A stretch of 34,274 bases of DNA, from contig NZ_JYJG01000251.1 in the NCBI RefSeq assembly GCF_000955955.1, forward strand, positions 1-34,274. The letters are read 5' to 3'. Made by a program: the position numbers and the translations under genes. Of the stretch, positions 9,679 to 20,780 are shown piece after piece; the first letter of the stretch is position 1, and every line of letters begins with the position of its first letter. Source of the stretch: Lentzea aerocolonigenes. GTDB taxonomy: Bacteria > Actinomycetota > Actinomycetes > Mycobacteriales > Pseudonocardiaceae. The notes beneath the pieces were generated by a model. The model did no database searches. It saw only the letters and a list, made by a program, of their open reading frames with translations, and was not told where the DNA came from.

Positions 9679-10563
9679 TCAGAAAGTCCAGACCGCGCGC
9701 TTGCCGGGGCCCACGACCAGCGTCGACGTGCCCAGCTGCTCCACATGGCGCCGCACCACGCGGTTCAGGTCGAACTCCACCCGCTTGAGCCCGGTCCGTC
9801 CCATCGCGACCTGGTCGAACCGGATCGTCGTGCCGCCCTTGGACGCCGTGACACCAGCCGGATCGGTTCGAAGCAGGAAGCCGCCCGCACGCAACAGGGG
9901 CATGGTGTCCGCGAGGTCTCCGGCGGTGACGGCCAGGCGGATCAGCGTGATGTTGCGCATCAGCCGGTCTTTGTAGGCGTCCGGCAGATAGCGGTCCCTG
10001 CTGACGTCGCCGGGGAACTGCGCGGGCCCGACCTTGCTGCGCGGGTCGTCGAGGTACTCGTCGCGGTACTCCATGGCCCAGGCACCGAAGCGTTCGTAGG
10101 TGTCGTCGAGGAACACCGCGTCGAACCACGGCACCGGCTTGCCGTCACCGAAGTCGCGGGTCTGCAGGAACTCGATCGGCGTCGAGCCCGCGGCGCGCAA
10201 CCTCGACTTCAGCACCTCGATGCCACCGTCGCGTTCGGTGGAGAGCCCGAGCCCCGCCGAACCGAGTTCGCCGTCCTGACCGGGGACGTCACCGATGCCG
10301 AAGACCTCCAGGTAGGTCTCCTTGCCGCGCAGGTAGCGGCCGGTCCACACCTTGCCGTCGGCGCCGGTCGTGGTGCGCACCTCGAAGTCCGCGAACTCCT
10401 TGAGGTACGTGGAGTGCTCGACCGCGTCGGCCGTCGCCCGGTCGAACGTGCCCCAGGCGTGGTTGTAGTGCAACAACTGCTGCTCCCCAGCGTGCGCCGT
10501 GCCGATGCCCGCCGACACCAGGACGACCGCGAAGATCATGCAGAACAAGCGTCGAATCCGCAT
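9679..10563 (-). CDS. Secreted DUF5829-like protein of unknown function
   Basis: A 294-aa protein with a clear Sec signal peptide (MRIRRLFCMIFAVVLVSAG, cleavage near AHA|GE). The mature part begins LLHYNHAWGTFDRATADAVE and continues with FADFEVRTTTG, WTGRYLRGKETYLEVFG and GSAGLGLSTE. From memory this resembles the DUF5829 family, but I cannot run the comparison. The pattern of an acidic/aromatic pocket with a glyoxalase-like STGLGLS segment suggests, weakly, a vicinal-oxygen-chelate-like fold. No catalytic assignment is possible. It is the first gene of a three-gene minus-strand unit with a LuxR regulator and a secreted hydrolase, and has an 11-bp direct repeat just upstream. Confidence 0.72.
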   Translation of the reverse strand: MRIRRLFCMIFAVVLVSAGIGTAHAGEQQLLHYNHAWGTFDRATADAVEHSTYLKEFADFEVRTTTGADGKVWTGRYLRGKETYLEVFGIGDVPGQDGELGSAGLGLSTERDGGIEVLKSRLRAAGSTPIEFLQTRDFGDGKPVPWFDAVFLDDTYERFGAWAMEYRDEYLDDPRSKVGPAQFPGDVSRDRYLPDAYKDRLMRNITLIRLAVTAGDLADTMPLLRAGGFLLRTDPAGVTASKGGTTIRFDQVAMGRTGLKRVEFDLNRVVRRHVEQLGTSTLVVGPGKRAVWTF

Positions 10564-10569
10564 GGAACG

Positions 10570-10607
10570 ATCCTAGGGGGAACGCGCTCAAGTCAGACTC
10601 AAGTCAG
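10570..10607 (-). promoter_or_regulatory. 11-bp-phased direct repeat and candidate -10/RBS upstream of the DUF5829-like gene
   Basis: On the minus strand CTGACTTGAG occurs twice with an 11-bp period (10607-10598 and 10596-10587), one helical turn apart. This spacing is typical of response-regulator-type direct-repeat boxes. TAGGAT at 10575-10570 fits a TAnnnT -10 box and lies six bases before the ATG, which would make the mRNA leaderless. The same bases (AGGA, seven bases before the ATG) could instead be a ribosome-binding site. The sequence alone does not decide. Confidence 0.45.
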
Positions 10608-10672
10608 CTGAAGAGGCTCTGTGTTCGACGGTCTCCGAACCAGCTGAAGTCCTTTGTGGACGGAGCCGCGCG

Positions 10673-11365
10673 TCAGAGCCTGGCCATCCGGTTCCACGCC
10701 GGTGACGACGCCCCCGCGGCCTCCATCGCCAGCGCGGCGATCTCCGGGTCGGCCGAAGGCATTTCCTTCCTGGTGCTCATCCACGCGGCCGCCCGCTTCG
10801 CCAGTGCGGGCAGCCGCGGGTCGTCCGGCGACCACCCGAAAGCCTCGTCGTACTCCCGGTAGATCTGCTGGAACCCGGGGTCTTCGAGCGACTCCGCCTT
10901 GTCCGCGAGCCACACCGCCGCTTCCTCCGGCGCCACCGCCTGCATGAGCACCCAGACCTCGCGTTCCATCGTGATCCCGCGCTCGCTCACGCCGATCTTC
11001 CTGAGTTTCTCGACCATCGCGGCGGCTTCCGCGGTCAGGAAGAGCTCGCCCTGCCTCAGCCTGACAACGCGTTCACGGGCTCGCTCGATCTCCTCCTGCC
11101 TGCGGCGCAGCGCCTCGTCGATCTCGGTGATCGACGTGGCGAACTCCTCCTCGCCCGCTTTCAGCAGTTCCTCGACCCTGGCGAGCGGCACCCCGGCCTC
11201 GGCGAGCGTGCGGATCTTGACCAGGTCGATCGCGTCCTGAGCGGAGTACCGCCGATAGCCGGAGTGATCGCGCGCGGGCTCCTCCAGCAACCCCACCTTG
11301 TGGTAGTGCCGCACCGCCTTGATCGTCACGCCCGCGTACCGGGCGAGCTGGCCGATCGTGATCAT
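10673..11365 (-). CDS. MerR-family transcriptional regulator
   Basis: A 230-aa regulator. Residues 2-70 form the winged helix-turn-helix of the MerR family (TIGQLARYAGVTIKAVRHYH, then GYRRYSAQDAIDLVKIRTL). Residues about 75-105 are a charged dimerisation coiled coil. The C-terminal 120 residues form a helical effector region (ITMEREVWVLMQAVAPEEAA, and EYDEAFGWSPDDPRLPALAK) without metal-binding cysteine clusters, so a small organic ligand is more likely than a metal. It follows the beta-lactamase-like gene by seven bases on the same strand. The palindrome at 12684-12704, upstream of that gene, is the probable binding site and would give autoregulation. Confidence 0.9.
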   Translation of the reverse strand: MITIGQLARYAGVTIKAVRHYHKVGLLEEPARDHSGYRRYSAQDAIDLVKIRTLAEAGVPLARVEELLKAGEEEFATSITEIDEALRRRQEEIERARERVVRLRQGELFLTAEAAAMVEKLRKIGVSERGITMEREVWVLMQAVAPEEAAVWLADKAESLEDPGFQQIYREYDEAFGWSPDDPRLPALAKRAAAWMSTRKEMPSADPEIAALAMEAAGASSPAWNRMARL

Positions 11366-11372
11366 CCGGCCA

Positions 11373-12668
11373 TCATCGCACCCGGCCGAACACGCGACCG
11401 GCGAGATCGACCCCGATGATCCTGCCGCTGTCGTCCCGCGTGAAGAACCCGCGCTGCCCGGTGAACGCGCCCTCGGTGATCAGGTACTCGTCCCTCGGCA
11501 ACAGTCCCATCGGGAACGGCGCGTGGTCGGCCGGCAGCTCCATCTCGGCGTTCTCGCGGATCTCCGGCCGGATCAGCACCTCCAGCACGAGGCCTGCACC
11601 GGTGTCCTCGATCGTCATGACCATCGCGTCGTTGTCGTACTCGCCCACGACCTCTCGTGCCTTGCTTTCGTCGTACGGCAACGGTTCCGGATCCCGGTCG
11701 ACCACCCCGAGGTAGCTCTGGAGCGCCTTCCGGACCACCGCCTGGTTGAACGGAATGCCGTCCGGCCCCTGGTTCGCGATCGACACCACGGCGAAGTTCC
11801 GCTCCGGCACGATCAGCAGCTCGGCGAACTGCCCGTTGGACGACCCGCCGTGCCCGATCGCCTGCACGCCGCCGATCTCGCGCAGGAACCAGCCGACCCC
11901 GATCGCGTCACCGAGGTTGCTGCCGCGCAGCGTCGCGGTAGGCCGGCGCATCTCCTCGAGGCCGTTGTCCCCCAGGTGGAACCTCGCCCACCTGAGCAGA
12001 TCCTCGACGGAGGCCGCGATGCCACCGCCGGGATTGTTCGCCCTCCAATGCCGCCACGGCCGGGCGATCTCGCCCTTCTCGTGCCCGACCGCGAACCGGC
12101 GCGTCATCACCGCGTCCCGGTCGAAGTGCGTGTTGCCCAGCCCGAGCGGCTCCAGCAGCAGGTTCGTGATCGCCTGCTCGTAGGTCAGCCCGGTGACCTT
12201 CTCGATGATCCGCCCGGCCAGGTTGTACCCGGACTGGCTGTACGAGGGCCGCTCCCCGACCTCGGCGATGAGCTTCAACGTTTTGAGCTCCTCGACGTGC
12301 TCGGCCAGCGCGTCGTCGCCCTCGCCGGTGTCGACGAGCGTGCCCCAGTCGAGGCCGGACGTGTGGTTGAGCAGCTGCCGCACGGTGAACTCGCGGCCGT
12401 CGGCCAGCTCGAGCTCCGGCACGTACCGGCGGACCGGCGCGTCCAGCTCCACCCGGCCCTGCCCGACGAGGCGCATGATCGCGGTCGCGGTGTAGGTCTT
12501 GGTGACCGAGCCGAGCAGGAACAGCGTGTCCTCGTTGACGGGCAACGGGTTCTCGACGCTGGTCACGCCGTGGAGGAAGAAGTGCTCCTCGCCGTCGTGG
12601 AAGACGCCGGCGGCGGCGCCGGGGATGGTGAAGCGGGCGGCGGTCTCTGCGATGAAGTCGTTGTTCAT
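11373..12668 (-). CDS. Beta-lactamase-family (class C-like) serine hydrolase
   Basis: A 431-aa member of the beta-lactamase/D-aminopeptidase/esterase family. The nucleophile motif SVTK is at residues 54-57 (LLGSVTKTYTA), the YxN motif is in YSQSGYNLAG, and the third motif is HGGSSNG, an HxG variant common in esterase-like members. About 100 C-terminal residues form an extra beta-rich domain, as in DUF3471-type proteins. No signal peptide is visible, so it is probably cytoplasmic and less likely a true penicillinase. ATG 12668 is chosen because the frame upstream runs through the palindromic operator from a TTG. It is the first gene of a two-gene unit with merR. Real substrates (beta-lactam, ester or D-peptide) cannot be told. 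Confidence 0.88.
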   Translation of the reverse strand: MNNDFIAETAARFTIPGAAAGVFHDGEEHFFLHGVTSVENPLPVNEDTLFLLGSVTKTYTATAIMRLVGQGRVELDAPVRRYVPELELADGREFTVRQLLNHTSGLDWGTLVDTGEGDDALAEHVEELKTLKLIAEVGERPSYSQSGYNLAGRIIEKVTGLTYEQAITNLLLEPLGLGNTHFDRDAVMTRRFAVGHEKGEIARPWRHWRANNPGGGIAASVEDLLRWARFHLGDNGLEEMRRPTATLRGSNLGDAIGVGWFLREIGGVQAIGHGGSSNGQFAELLIVPERNFAVVSIANQGPDGIPFNQAVVRKALQSYLGVVDRDPEPLPYDESKAREVVGEYDNDAMVMTIEDTGAGLVLEVLIRPEIRENAEMELPADHAPFPMGLLPRDEYLITEGAFTGQRGFFTRDDSGRIIGVDLAGRVFGRVR

Positions 12669-12683
12669 GGCAGTAACCTTCGA

Positions 12684-12704
12684 ACCTTGACCCAGGGTCA
12701 AGGT
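12684..12704. promoter_or_regulatory. Perfect 21-bp palindrome, probable MerR operator
   Basis: The arms ACCTTGACCC (12684-12693) and GGGTCAAGGT (12695-12704) are exact reverse complements around one central base. On the minus strand TTGACC (12701-12696) inside it could serve as a -35 box, as in MerR-controlled promoters where the operator fills the long spacer. A -10 candidate (GTTACT, 12677-12672) is poor and very close to the ATG at 12668, so the exact promoter is uncertain. The site lies between the HEAT-repeat gene end (12711) and the beta-lactamase-like gene, whose operon includes merR. Confidence 0.75.
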
Positions 12705-12710
12705 CTACCC

Positions 12711-14249
12711 TCAATTCTCGAGACGTGCCAGCGCGGTCTTGGCGGTCGCCCTGACCCGCCGATCCGGGTCGTCGAGCAGGGCTCGGACGTGCTCGGCGTT
12801 CGCGGGATCACCCAGCCGTCCATAGGCCTCCGCGGTACGGGCCCGCACCAAGGCGTCGGAGTGCCTGCGGCCGTACTCCAGGCAGGAGTGGTCCCAGTCG
12901 GGTTTGTGGCCGAGCAACCACACGTGGGCAGGCAGGATCCGCGGCTCCCACGTGCACGCCTGCTGCTCGCCCTCGATGCGGGCCAGGCCACGGCCGGCCG
13001 CGTACCGGACCGCCTTGTCGTCGTGATGCAGGAAGAGATGCCACAACGTCGGCACCGCGCGCGCATCACCGATGCGGGCCAGCGCATCGGCCGCCGCGGC
13101 CGCGAACCGCGTGTCGCAGAGCCGGATCAGCTGGATCACGGCACGCGCGTCGCCACGCCGGGTGAGCACGCGTGCCGCCCGATCCCGCACCGCCGGGGAC
13201 AGGTCGTCGCACGCCATGACCGCCGCGTCGACCACCTCGGCACCGCCGATCCGGTCGAGCGCTCGCAGTGCGGCCTCCCGCACGTCCGCCCGGTGGTGGC
13301 CGAGGAGCGCGACCAGCGCGGGGTTCGCCTCGGCGGAACCGATCTTGGCCAGCGCCTCGACCTGCGAGCGCGGGTCGTCACTGGACCGTGTGCTCTCGCA
13401 CAACGGCCGCACCGCCTCCGAGGCTCTGAGCACACCGAGCGCGAACGCTGCCGCTTCCGTCCACTCAGGTCGAGGCAGCGCATCGATCAGCTGTGGGACC
13501 AGGTGTGCCGCGTGCTCCAGCACCCAGGCACGAGTGTTGAGCCACCACACGTCCTGCGGATCGATGGGCCATTCCCGCGAGGCCGCTTCCTCATCGATCT
13601 CGTGCAGCCTGACCCGCGCGCGCTGACGGACCCAGCACCACTCCCCACCCGGCCTGCGCAGCACGGTGAGGAGAGCCTCGACCTCCCGGTCGTCTCCCTC
13701 ACCCGGCAGCACCGCGATCGCGGTCGCGGCAGTGGTCTGGGAGCCATCGGTGACCGCGCGCAGCAGGCGTTCCCGGTCGAACCTTCCGGTCCTTCCCTCG
13801 TCGCCGGGCTGCCACCACTGTTCGGCCAGTTCCGTCACGGCCGGGTCGTCCGGGCTGATCGGCAACCCGAGCAGGCTGGTGATCGCCGCCCTGGTCTCGT
13901 ACGCGGGCTGTTCCCGGTGGGCGGCGAGCAACTCCGGCAGCGTGCCCTCCGGTAGCTGCACCGACGGCTGCCACGAGCTCTGGGGAGGGCTCTGCCGGGG
14001 CGTTCGGGCAGCAGCCCGGAACTCCTCCACCGCGCGGAGAACTCGCCAGGGCAGGTCCTGGCGAGTCAGGTCCACTCCGGTGCCGGGCACGGCGTGCAAC
14101 CACGCCGCCTGCTGAGCCACCGCATCGCCGCCCTGTTCCTCGACGGTGCGGACGAGTCGTTCCAGGTGGTCCAGGAACAGCTCACCATCAGCGGTGAGCT
14201 GCCCCCGGTGTGCACGTCGTGCGATCCGGCGTGCCTTCGCTATCCCCAT
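12711..14249 (-). CDS. Degenerate HD domain fused to HEAT/PBS-lyase-like repeats
   Basis: A 512-aa cytoplasmic protein. Residues 1-66 resemble the HD domain of RelA/SpoT-type proteins: AHRGQ at 13-17, a histidine at 28 where the family has YIxHP, and AAWLHAVPGTGVDLTRQDL where the family has AALLHDVVEDT. The aspartate of the HD pair is alanine (A53) and the following acidic pair is missing, so hydrolase activity is unlikely. From about residue 250 to the end there are helical repeats of 30 or so residues (VREAALRALDRIGGAEVVDA, VRDRAARVLTRRGDARAVI, VRYAAGRGLARIEG), typical of HEAT repeats for protein binding. The function is unknown. The GH8 gene precedes it on the same strand, leaving a 30-base gap. 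Confidence 0.8.
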   Translation of the reverse strand: MGIAKARRIARRAHRGQLTADGELFLDHLERLVRTVEEQGGDAVAQQAAWLHAVPGTGVDLTRQDLPWRVLRAVEEFRAAARTPRQSPPQSSWQPSVQLPEGTLPELLAAHREQPAYETRAAITSLLGLPISPDDPAVTELAEQWWQPGDEGRTGRFDRERLLRAVTDGSQTTAATAIAVLPGEGDDREVEALLTVLRRPGGEWCWVRQRARVRLHEIDEEAASREWPIDPQDVWWLNTRAWVLEHAAHLVPQLIDALPRPEWTEAAAFALGVLRASEAVRPLCESTRSSDDPRSQVEALAKIGSAEANPALVALLGHHRADVREAALRALDRIGGAEVVDAAVMACDDLSPAVRDRAARVLTRRGDARAVIQLIRLCDTRFAAAAADALARIGDARAVPTLWHLFLHHDDKAVRYAAGRGLARIEGEQQACTWEPRILPAHVWLLGHKPDWDHSCLEYGRRHSDALVRARTAEAYGRLGDPANAEHVRALLDDPDRRVRATAKTALARLEN

Positions 14250-14279
14250 CCACCCATTGAACGACGGACCGCAACGGGA

Positions 14280-15980
14280 TTACGGCACCCAGTGGTTGCC
14301 GGTCACCGTGATCATCACCTGCAGCTGGATGCTCGACGCGAAGTAGTCGTTGCCACCGATCGGCGTCGACACCATCTTGTTCCACAACGCGTCGAGCCAC
14401 GCCTGGCTGCCGGGATCGGTCGTCGCCGCCACCGCGAACGGCGCGGTGTAGGCCTCGGAGACGTCGCTGGACAGCTGCGTGCCGTTGAGCTGGTAGCCGA
14501 CCTTGATGTTGTTCGGGTTGCCGCCGAACTTGGACTTCGCCCACGTGTTGACCTTGCGAGCCGCCGCCAGCGAGGTCGCGTCGCCGCTGGTGGCCGCGTC
14601 CGCGCCGATTCGCCACGGGTCCCGGCACGCGTTCCACCAGTACTTGCCGTCGCCCAGCTCGTCCTCGAGCACCTTGCCGGCCGGCGGGCGCGGGGTGGAG
14701 TTCGTGCGTTCCACGAAGTCGGGCAACAGGCCCGTGTTCGGCGCGAAGTTCTGCTGCATGGTCTTGATGAGGTTCTGGTGGGCGTTGCGGATCGTGTCCC
14801 ACGCGGAGTCGCCGGTGGCCTTGCGGAAGGCGCGGAAGTGGTCGGCCATCCAGTCCGACGAGCGGGTCACGTAGTAGCGCGGGTCGCCGGAGTCGGCCCA
14901 GTCGCCGGGACGCAACAGGTTCGTGGACGGGTTGATCTCGCTGCGCTTGATGCCGTTGATGTGCTTGATGGCCAGCTGTTTGTAGTTGTAGGTGCCGGAG
15001 CTGCCCCACTGCTTGTCGGCCAGCAGCAACCCGTACGCCACGTCCATGTCGCCGTCGGTCGCCGCGTCGACGCCGCTCGTGCTCTTGCAGTCCGCGCCCT
15101 GCTCGGCCGCCATCAGGTCCGGGTCGATGGAGGACGGGTGGTCGATCTTCCACTTCACGAAGCCGTCGAAGATCTTGTGAGCGTCCGGGTCGGCGCCGGC
15201 CATCGTGGCGACGACGACCATGCCGTAGCCCTGGGCCTCGGCGACGTAGGCGTGGTCGGCGTCCGTGGCGAGCACCTGGGACCACGCGCTGTTGCAGTTG
15301 TGCCGGATGAACGCGGACTTCCAGCGCTGGTAGTAGTCCACCACGGCGGCGTCCAAAGTGGACGTGCTGCCGGACGGGCGCAGGATGCCCGCCACGTACG
15401 GGGTCTGCCTGCTGCCGAACGGATAACCGAGCCCCGAAGGCGGGTTGGTGGTCGTGGTCGTGGTCGTGGTCGGTGTCGTGGTGGTCGGCGGGTTGCCGCC
15501 GTCCGTCGTGCCGTAGACCTCCAGTTCGAACAACGAGTAGCCGTAGGACGTCCCCCGCGCGGTGCCGTAAACCCGCACATACCGGCCTGAACCGGACAGG
15601 GTCAAGTCGTCGATGCCGCCGTTTCCGGTGGTGGTGGAGTAGACGTCGGCCCACGCCGAACCGTCAGGAGAGGTCTGCACGCGGTACGACTTGGCGTACG
15701 CGGCCTCCCAGTTCAACCGCACCCGGCTGATCGTGTGCGTGGATCCGAGGTCGACCCGCAACCACTCCGGGTCGTGCCCTTCCGCCGAGGCCCAGCGCGA
15801 CGACGCGTTGCCGTCGACCGCCTTCGCCGCCTCGAAACCGGAGCCCTCGACGGAGGACGCCGTCACCGCCTTGCCCTGCGAGACCAGTGGATCCGCCGCC
15901 GATGCACTGGTCACTCCTGCCACGAGGAGGGCGAGCACGAGCCCGCCCGCCCCTAACGCAGCTGCTGTTCTGCCGCCCAC
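14280..15980 (-). CDS. Secreted glycoside hydrolase family 8 enzyme with F5/8 type C domain
   Basis: A 566-aa secreted protein. A signal peptide covers residues 1-28 (cleavage near ASA|AD). Residues about 33-155 form a discoidin/F5-8C (CBM32-like) carbohydrate-binding domain. A Thr-rich linker follows (near 160-180), then a GH8 catalytic domain to the end. The GH8 acid is Glu248 in VAEAQGYGMVV, and the base region ATDGDMDVAYGLLLADKQW matches the family signature A-[ST]-D-[AG]-D. GH8 enzymes hydrolyse beta-1,4 glucan, chitosan, xylan or lichenan; which one applies here is open. The frame extends to a TTG at 15995, but GGAGG at 15990-15986 sits at ideal spacing from GTG 15980, which I take as the start. 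Activity is expected outside the cell. Confidence 0.92.
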   Translation of the reverse strand: MGGRTAAALGAGGLVLALLVAGVTSASAADPLVSQGKAVTASSVEGSGFEAAKAVDGNASSRWASAEGHDPEWLRVDLGSTHTISRVRLNWEAAYAKSYRVQTSPDGSAWADVYSTTTGNGGIDDLTLSGSGRYVRVYGTARGTSYGYSLFELEVYGTTDGGNPPTTTTPTTTTTTTTNPPSGLGYPFGSRQTPYVAGILRPSGSTSTLDAAVVDYYQRWKSAFIRHNCNSAWSQVLATDADHAYVAEAQGYGMVVVATMAGADPDAHKIFDGFVKWKIDHPSSIDPDLMAAEQGADCKSTSGVDAATDGDMDVAYGLLLADKQWGSSGTYNYKQLAIKHINGIKRSEINPSTNLLRPGDWADSGDPRYYVTRSSDWMADHFRAFRKATGDSAWDTIRNAHQNLIKTMQQNFAPNTGLLPDFVERTNSTPRPPAGKVLEDELGDGKYWWNACRDPWRIGADAATSGDATSLAAARKVNTWAKSKFGGNPNNIKVGYQLNGTQLSSDVSEAYTAPFAVAATTDPGSQAWLDALWNKMVSTPIGGNDYFASSIQLQVMITVTGNHWVP

Positions 15981-16094
15981 GACCGCCTCCAGCAATAGTT
16001 AACAAAGCTGCCAATGCGAGTGGTTGGCGACGGTAAGCAGGCAAAACGTCCCGAACAAGAGGTACTGACCAGTTGTTGCTCGATCGAACAGTGA

Positions 16095-16925
16095 TCAGTT
16101 CCAGACTTCACGAACTGCCTCGGCCACGGAGGCGGCCTGTGCGAAGCCCGCTTCGGCGGCGGGCTTGCGGCGAGCGGGGTCGAGCAGGTTGGGGCCGATC
16201 GCGGCCAACGCCTCCCCGGACGGGCTCACCACGATCGACGGCACGCCCAGCCGGGCGGCCTGCGCCTGCGGAGTCGCGGCAGCGGAAGCCGCACGAGTCA
16301 GCGGCGCCACGACCACGACCCGCGAGTACCCAGCGGCGAGGTCCACGTTCGCCGCCGACCGCATGCCGCCGTCCATGTAACGGTGACCGTCGATCGTCAC
16401 CGGTGGCCACACCAGCGGCACCGCGCAGCTCGACGCCACCGCGCGCACCAACGGCACTCCGCTGTCCCGGTCGAACGCCACGAACTTCCCGTCAGCGACA
16501 TCAACGGCGGTCACCTTCAGGGCGCGCTCAGGCCAGTCCGAAATAGACAGTCGCGACGAGAACACCGCCAAACGAGACTCCTCGGACGGCGTGCGAGCCT
16601 TCACCGCGGCACGACCCAGCCGCGCCCGTTTCCGGGCCGGACTACCGGGCATCACGTAGGAAAGGGCGTACCGCACCAGCATCCACGGGGTCAGCCGCGC
16701 CGGGATCTCCCCATCGGGCGGCAACAACTGACCCTCGTACAGGTCACTCAACGCCGCACCGCCCGCCAACTGCGCGGCCACCACCGACCCTGCCGACGTC
16801 CCCACGAACAGGTCCGCATCTGTCAGGTCGACGCCCGCAGCAGCCAGTCCGTGCAGAATCCCTGTCTCCCAAGCGATTCCGGTGACGCCACCGCCGCCCA
16901 GCACCAAAGCCCGTTTTTCGTTCAC
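16095..16925 (-). CDS. Patatin-like phospholipase family protein
   Basis: A 276-aa cytoplasmic or membrane-associated lipid acyl hydrolase of the RssA-like patatin group. The oxyanion loop is [10 protein letters not shown] (residues 7-16), the nucleophile elbow is GTSAGS (Ser44), and the catalytic aspartate is in [15 protein letters not shown], giving the Ser-Asp dyad. Start choice: ATG 16934 is only two codons upstream of another candidate and has AGG directly abutting it. GTG 16925 has AGGA eight bases upstream, so I favour GTG. It is divergent from metH, sharing the 150-base control region, and lies 115 bases upstream of the GH8 gene on the same strand. The substrate is unknown. Confidence 0.9.
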   Translation of the reverse strand: MNEKRALVLGGGGVTGIAWETGILHGLAAAGVDLTDADLFVGTSAGSVVAAQLAGGAALSDLYEGQLLPPDGEIPARLTPWMLVRYALSYVMPGSPARKRARLGRAAVKARTPSEESRLAVFSSRLSISDWPERALKVTAVDVADGKFVAFDRDSGVPLVRAVASSCAVPLVWPPVTIDGHRYMDGGMRSAANVDLAAGYSRVVVVAPLTRAASAAATPQAQAARLGVPSIVVSPSGEALAAIGPNLLDPARRKPAAEAGFAQAASVAEAVREVWN

Positions 16926-16952
16926 ACGGGCCATCCTACGAAGTGAGACCGG

Positions 16953-16982
16953 TTCCTGGCCGGTGGTCGTCCGCGCTATCCT
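16953..16982 (+). promoter_or_regulatory. Candidate metH promoter
   Basis: TATCCT at 16977-16982 fits a -10 box, with a weak -35 (TTCCTG, 16953-16958) 18 bases upstream. A start about seven bases downstream would put the 5' end of the mRNA just before the first stem of the riboswitch at 16991, which supports the call. Confidence 0.45.
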
Positions 16983-16990
16983 GCTCAGCG

Positions 16991-17063
16991 AGGCCGAGAA
17001 GCGCTGCAACGGGCTCCAGACCCGCCACGCTCGGCCTTGTACGACCATGAACAAGGGCGCTTC
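16991..17063 (+). promoter_or_regulatory. S-adenosylhomocysteine (SAH) riboswitch
   Basis: The leader matches the SAH riboswitch plan. P1 is AGGCCGAG (16991-16998) paired with CTCGGCCT (17030-17037), a perfect 8 bp. The conserved core AGCGCTGCAACGGG follows. P2 is CGGG (17010-17013) with CCCG (17021-17024) around a 7-base loop, then GCCACGCTCGG (consensus CCAGGCTCG). The pseudoknot pairs AAGCGC (16999-17004) with GCGCTT (17057-17062), extended by one wobble. In known cases SAH binding turns expression on, allowing SAH and homocysteine to be recycled. The pseudoknot arm ends ten bases before the metH ribosome-binding site, the usual place for translational control. I considered a cobalamin riboswitch and saw no B12-box. 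Confidence 0.85.
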
Positions 17064-17072
17064 CGACTTCTC

Positions 17073-17082
17073 GGGAGCGCGC

Positions 17083-17085
<3 letters not shown>
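17073..17085 (+). promoter_or_regulatory. Ribosome-binding site deciding the metH start
   Basis: GGGAG (17073-17077) lies five bases before GTG 17083. The in-frame ATG at 17047 has no Shine-Dalgarno sequence and would place the riboswitch pseudoknot arm inside the coding region, so GTG 17083 is preferred. Confidence 0.7.
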
Positions 17086-20655
<3,570 letters not shown>

Positions 20656-20668
20656 CGCTTCCACAACA

Positions 20669-20682
20669 TGAAAGCGCTTCCC
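20669..20682. promoter_or_regulatory. LacI-family-type operator candidate
   Basis: TGAAAGCGCTTCCC contains the near-palindrome GAAAGC|GCTTCC (one mismatch across the dyad, centre CG). This is the pattern bound by LacI/CcpA-family regulators (TGNAARCGNTTNCA). It is about 100 bases upstream of a sugar-binding-type lipoprotein gene. No LacI gene is in the window. Confidence 0.4.
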
Positions 20683-20780
20683 GGTATTGGGGTGCGTCAT
20701 CCCTATTTGGTGCCGTGCGATGTAGCATCGGGCCGCTCCGGAGATCAATCACCGTCAGTCGAGCGAGCCCGAGGTCATAG

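Noticed and set aside
10615..10680. Distant inverted repeat GGCTCTG/CAGAGCC and the direct repeat CAGCTGAAG after merR.
   Set aside because: The arms are short and far apart. A terminator for merR may lie here but no stable hairpin stands out.
15436..15490. Short repeated GTGGTC-type sequence.
   Set aside because: It is the codon run for the Thr-rich linker of the GH8 protein, not a separate repeat element.
6197..16925. The long run of minus-strand genes considered as one biosynthetic gene cluster.
   Set aside because: No polyketide synthase, peptide synthetase, terpene or RiPP enzyme is present, and the genes fall into separate units.
16934..17046. Cobalamin riboswitch upstream of metH.
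   Set aside because: The leader is too short and lacks the B12-box pattern; the SAH riboswitch explains its conserved core and pairings.
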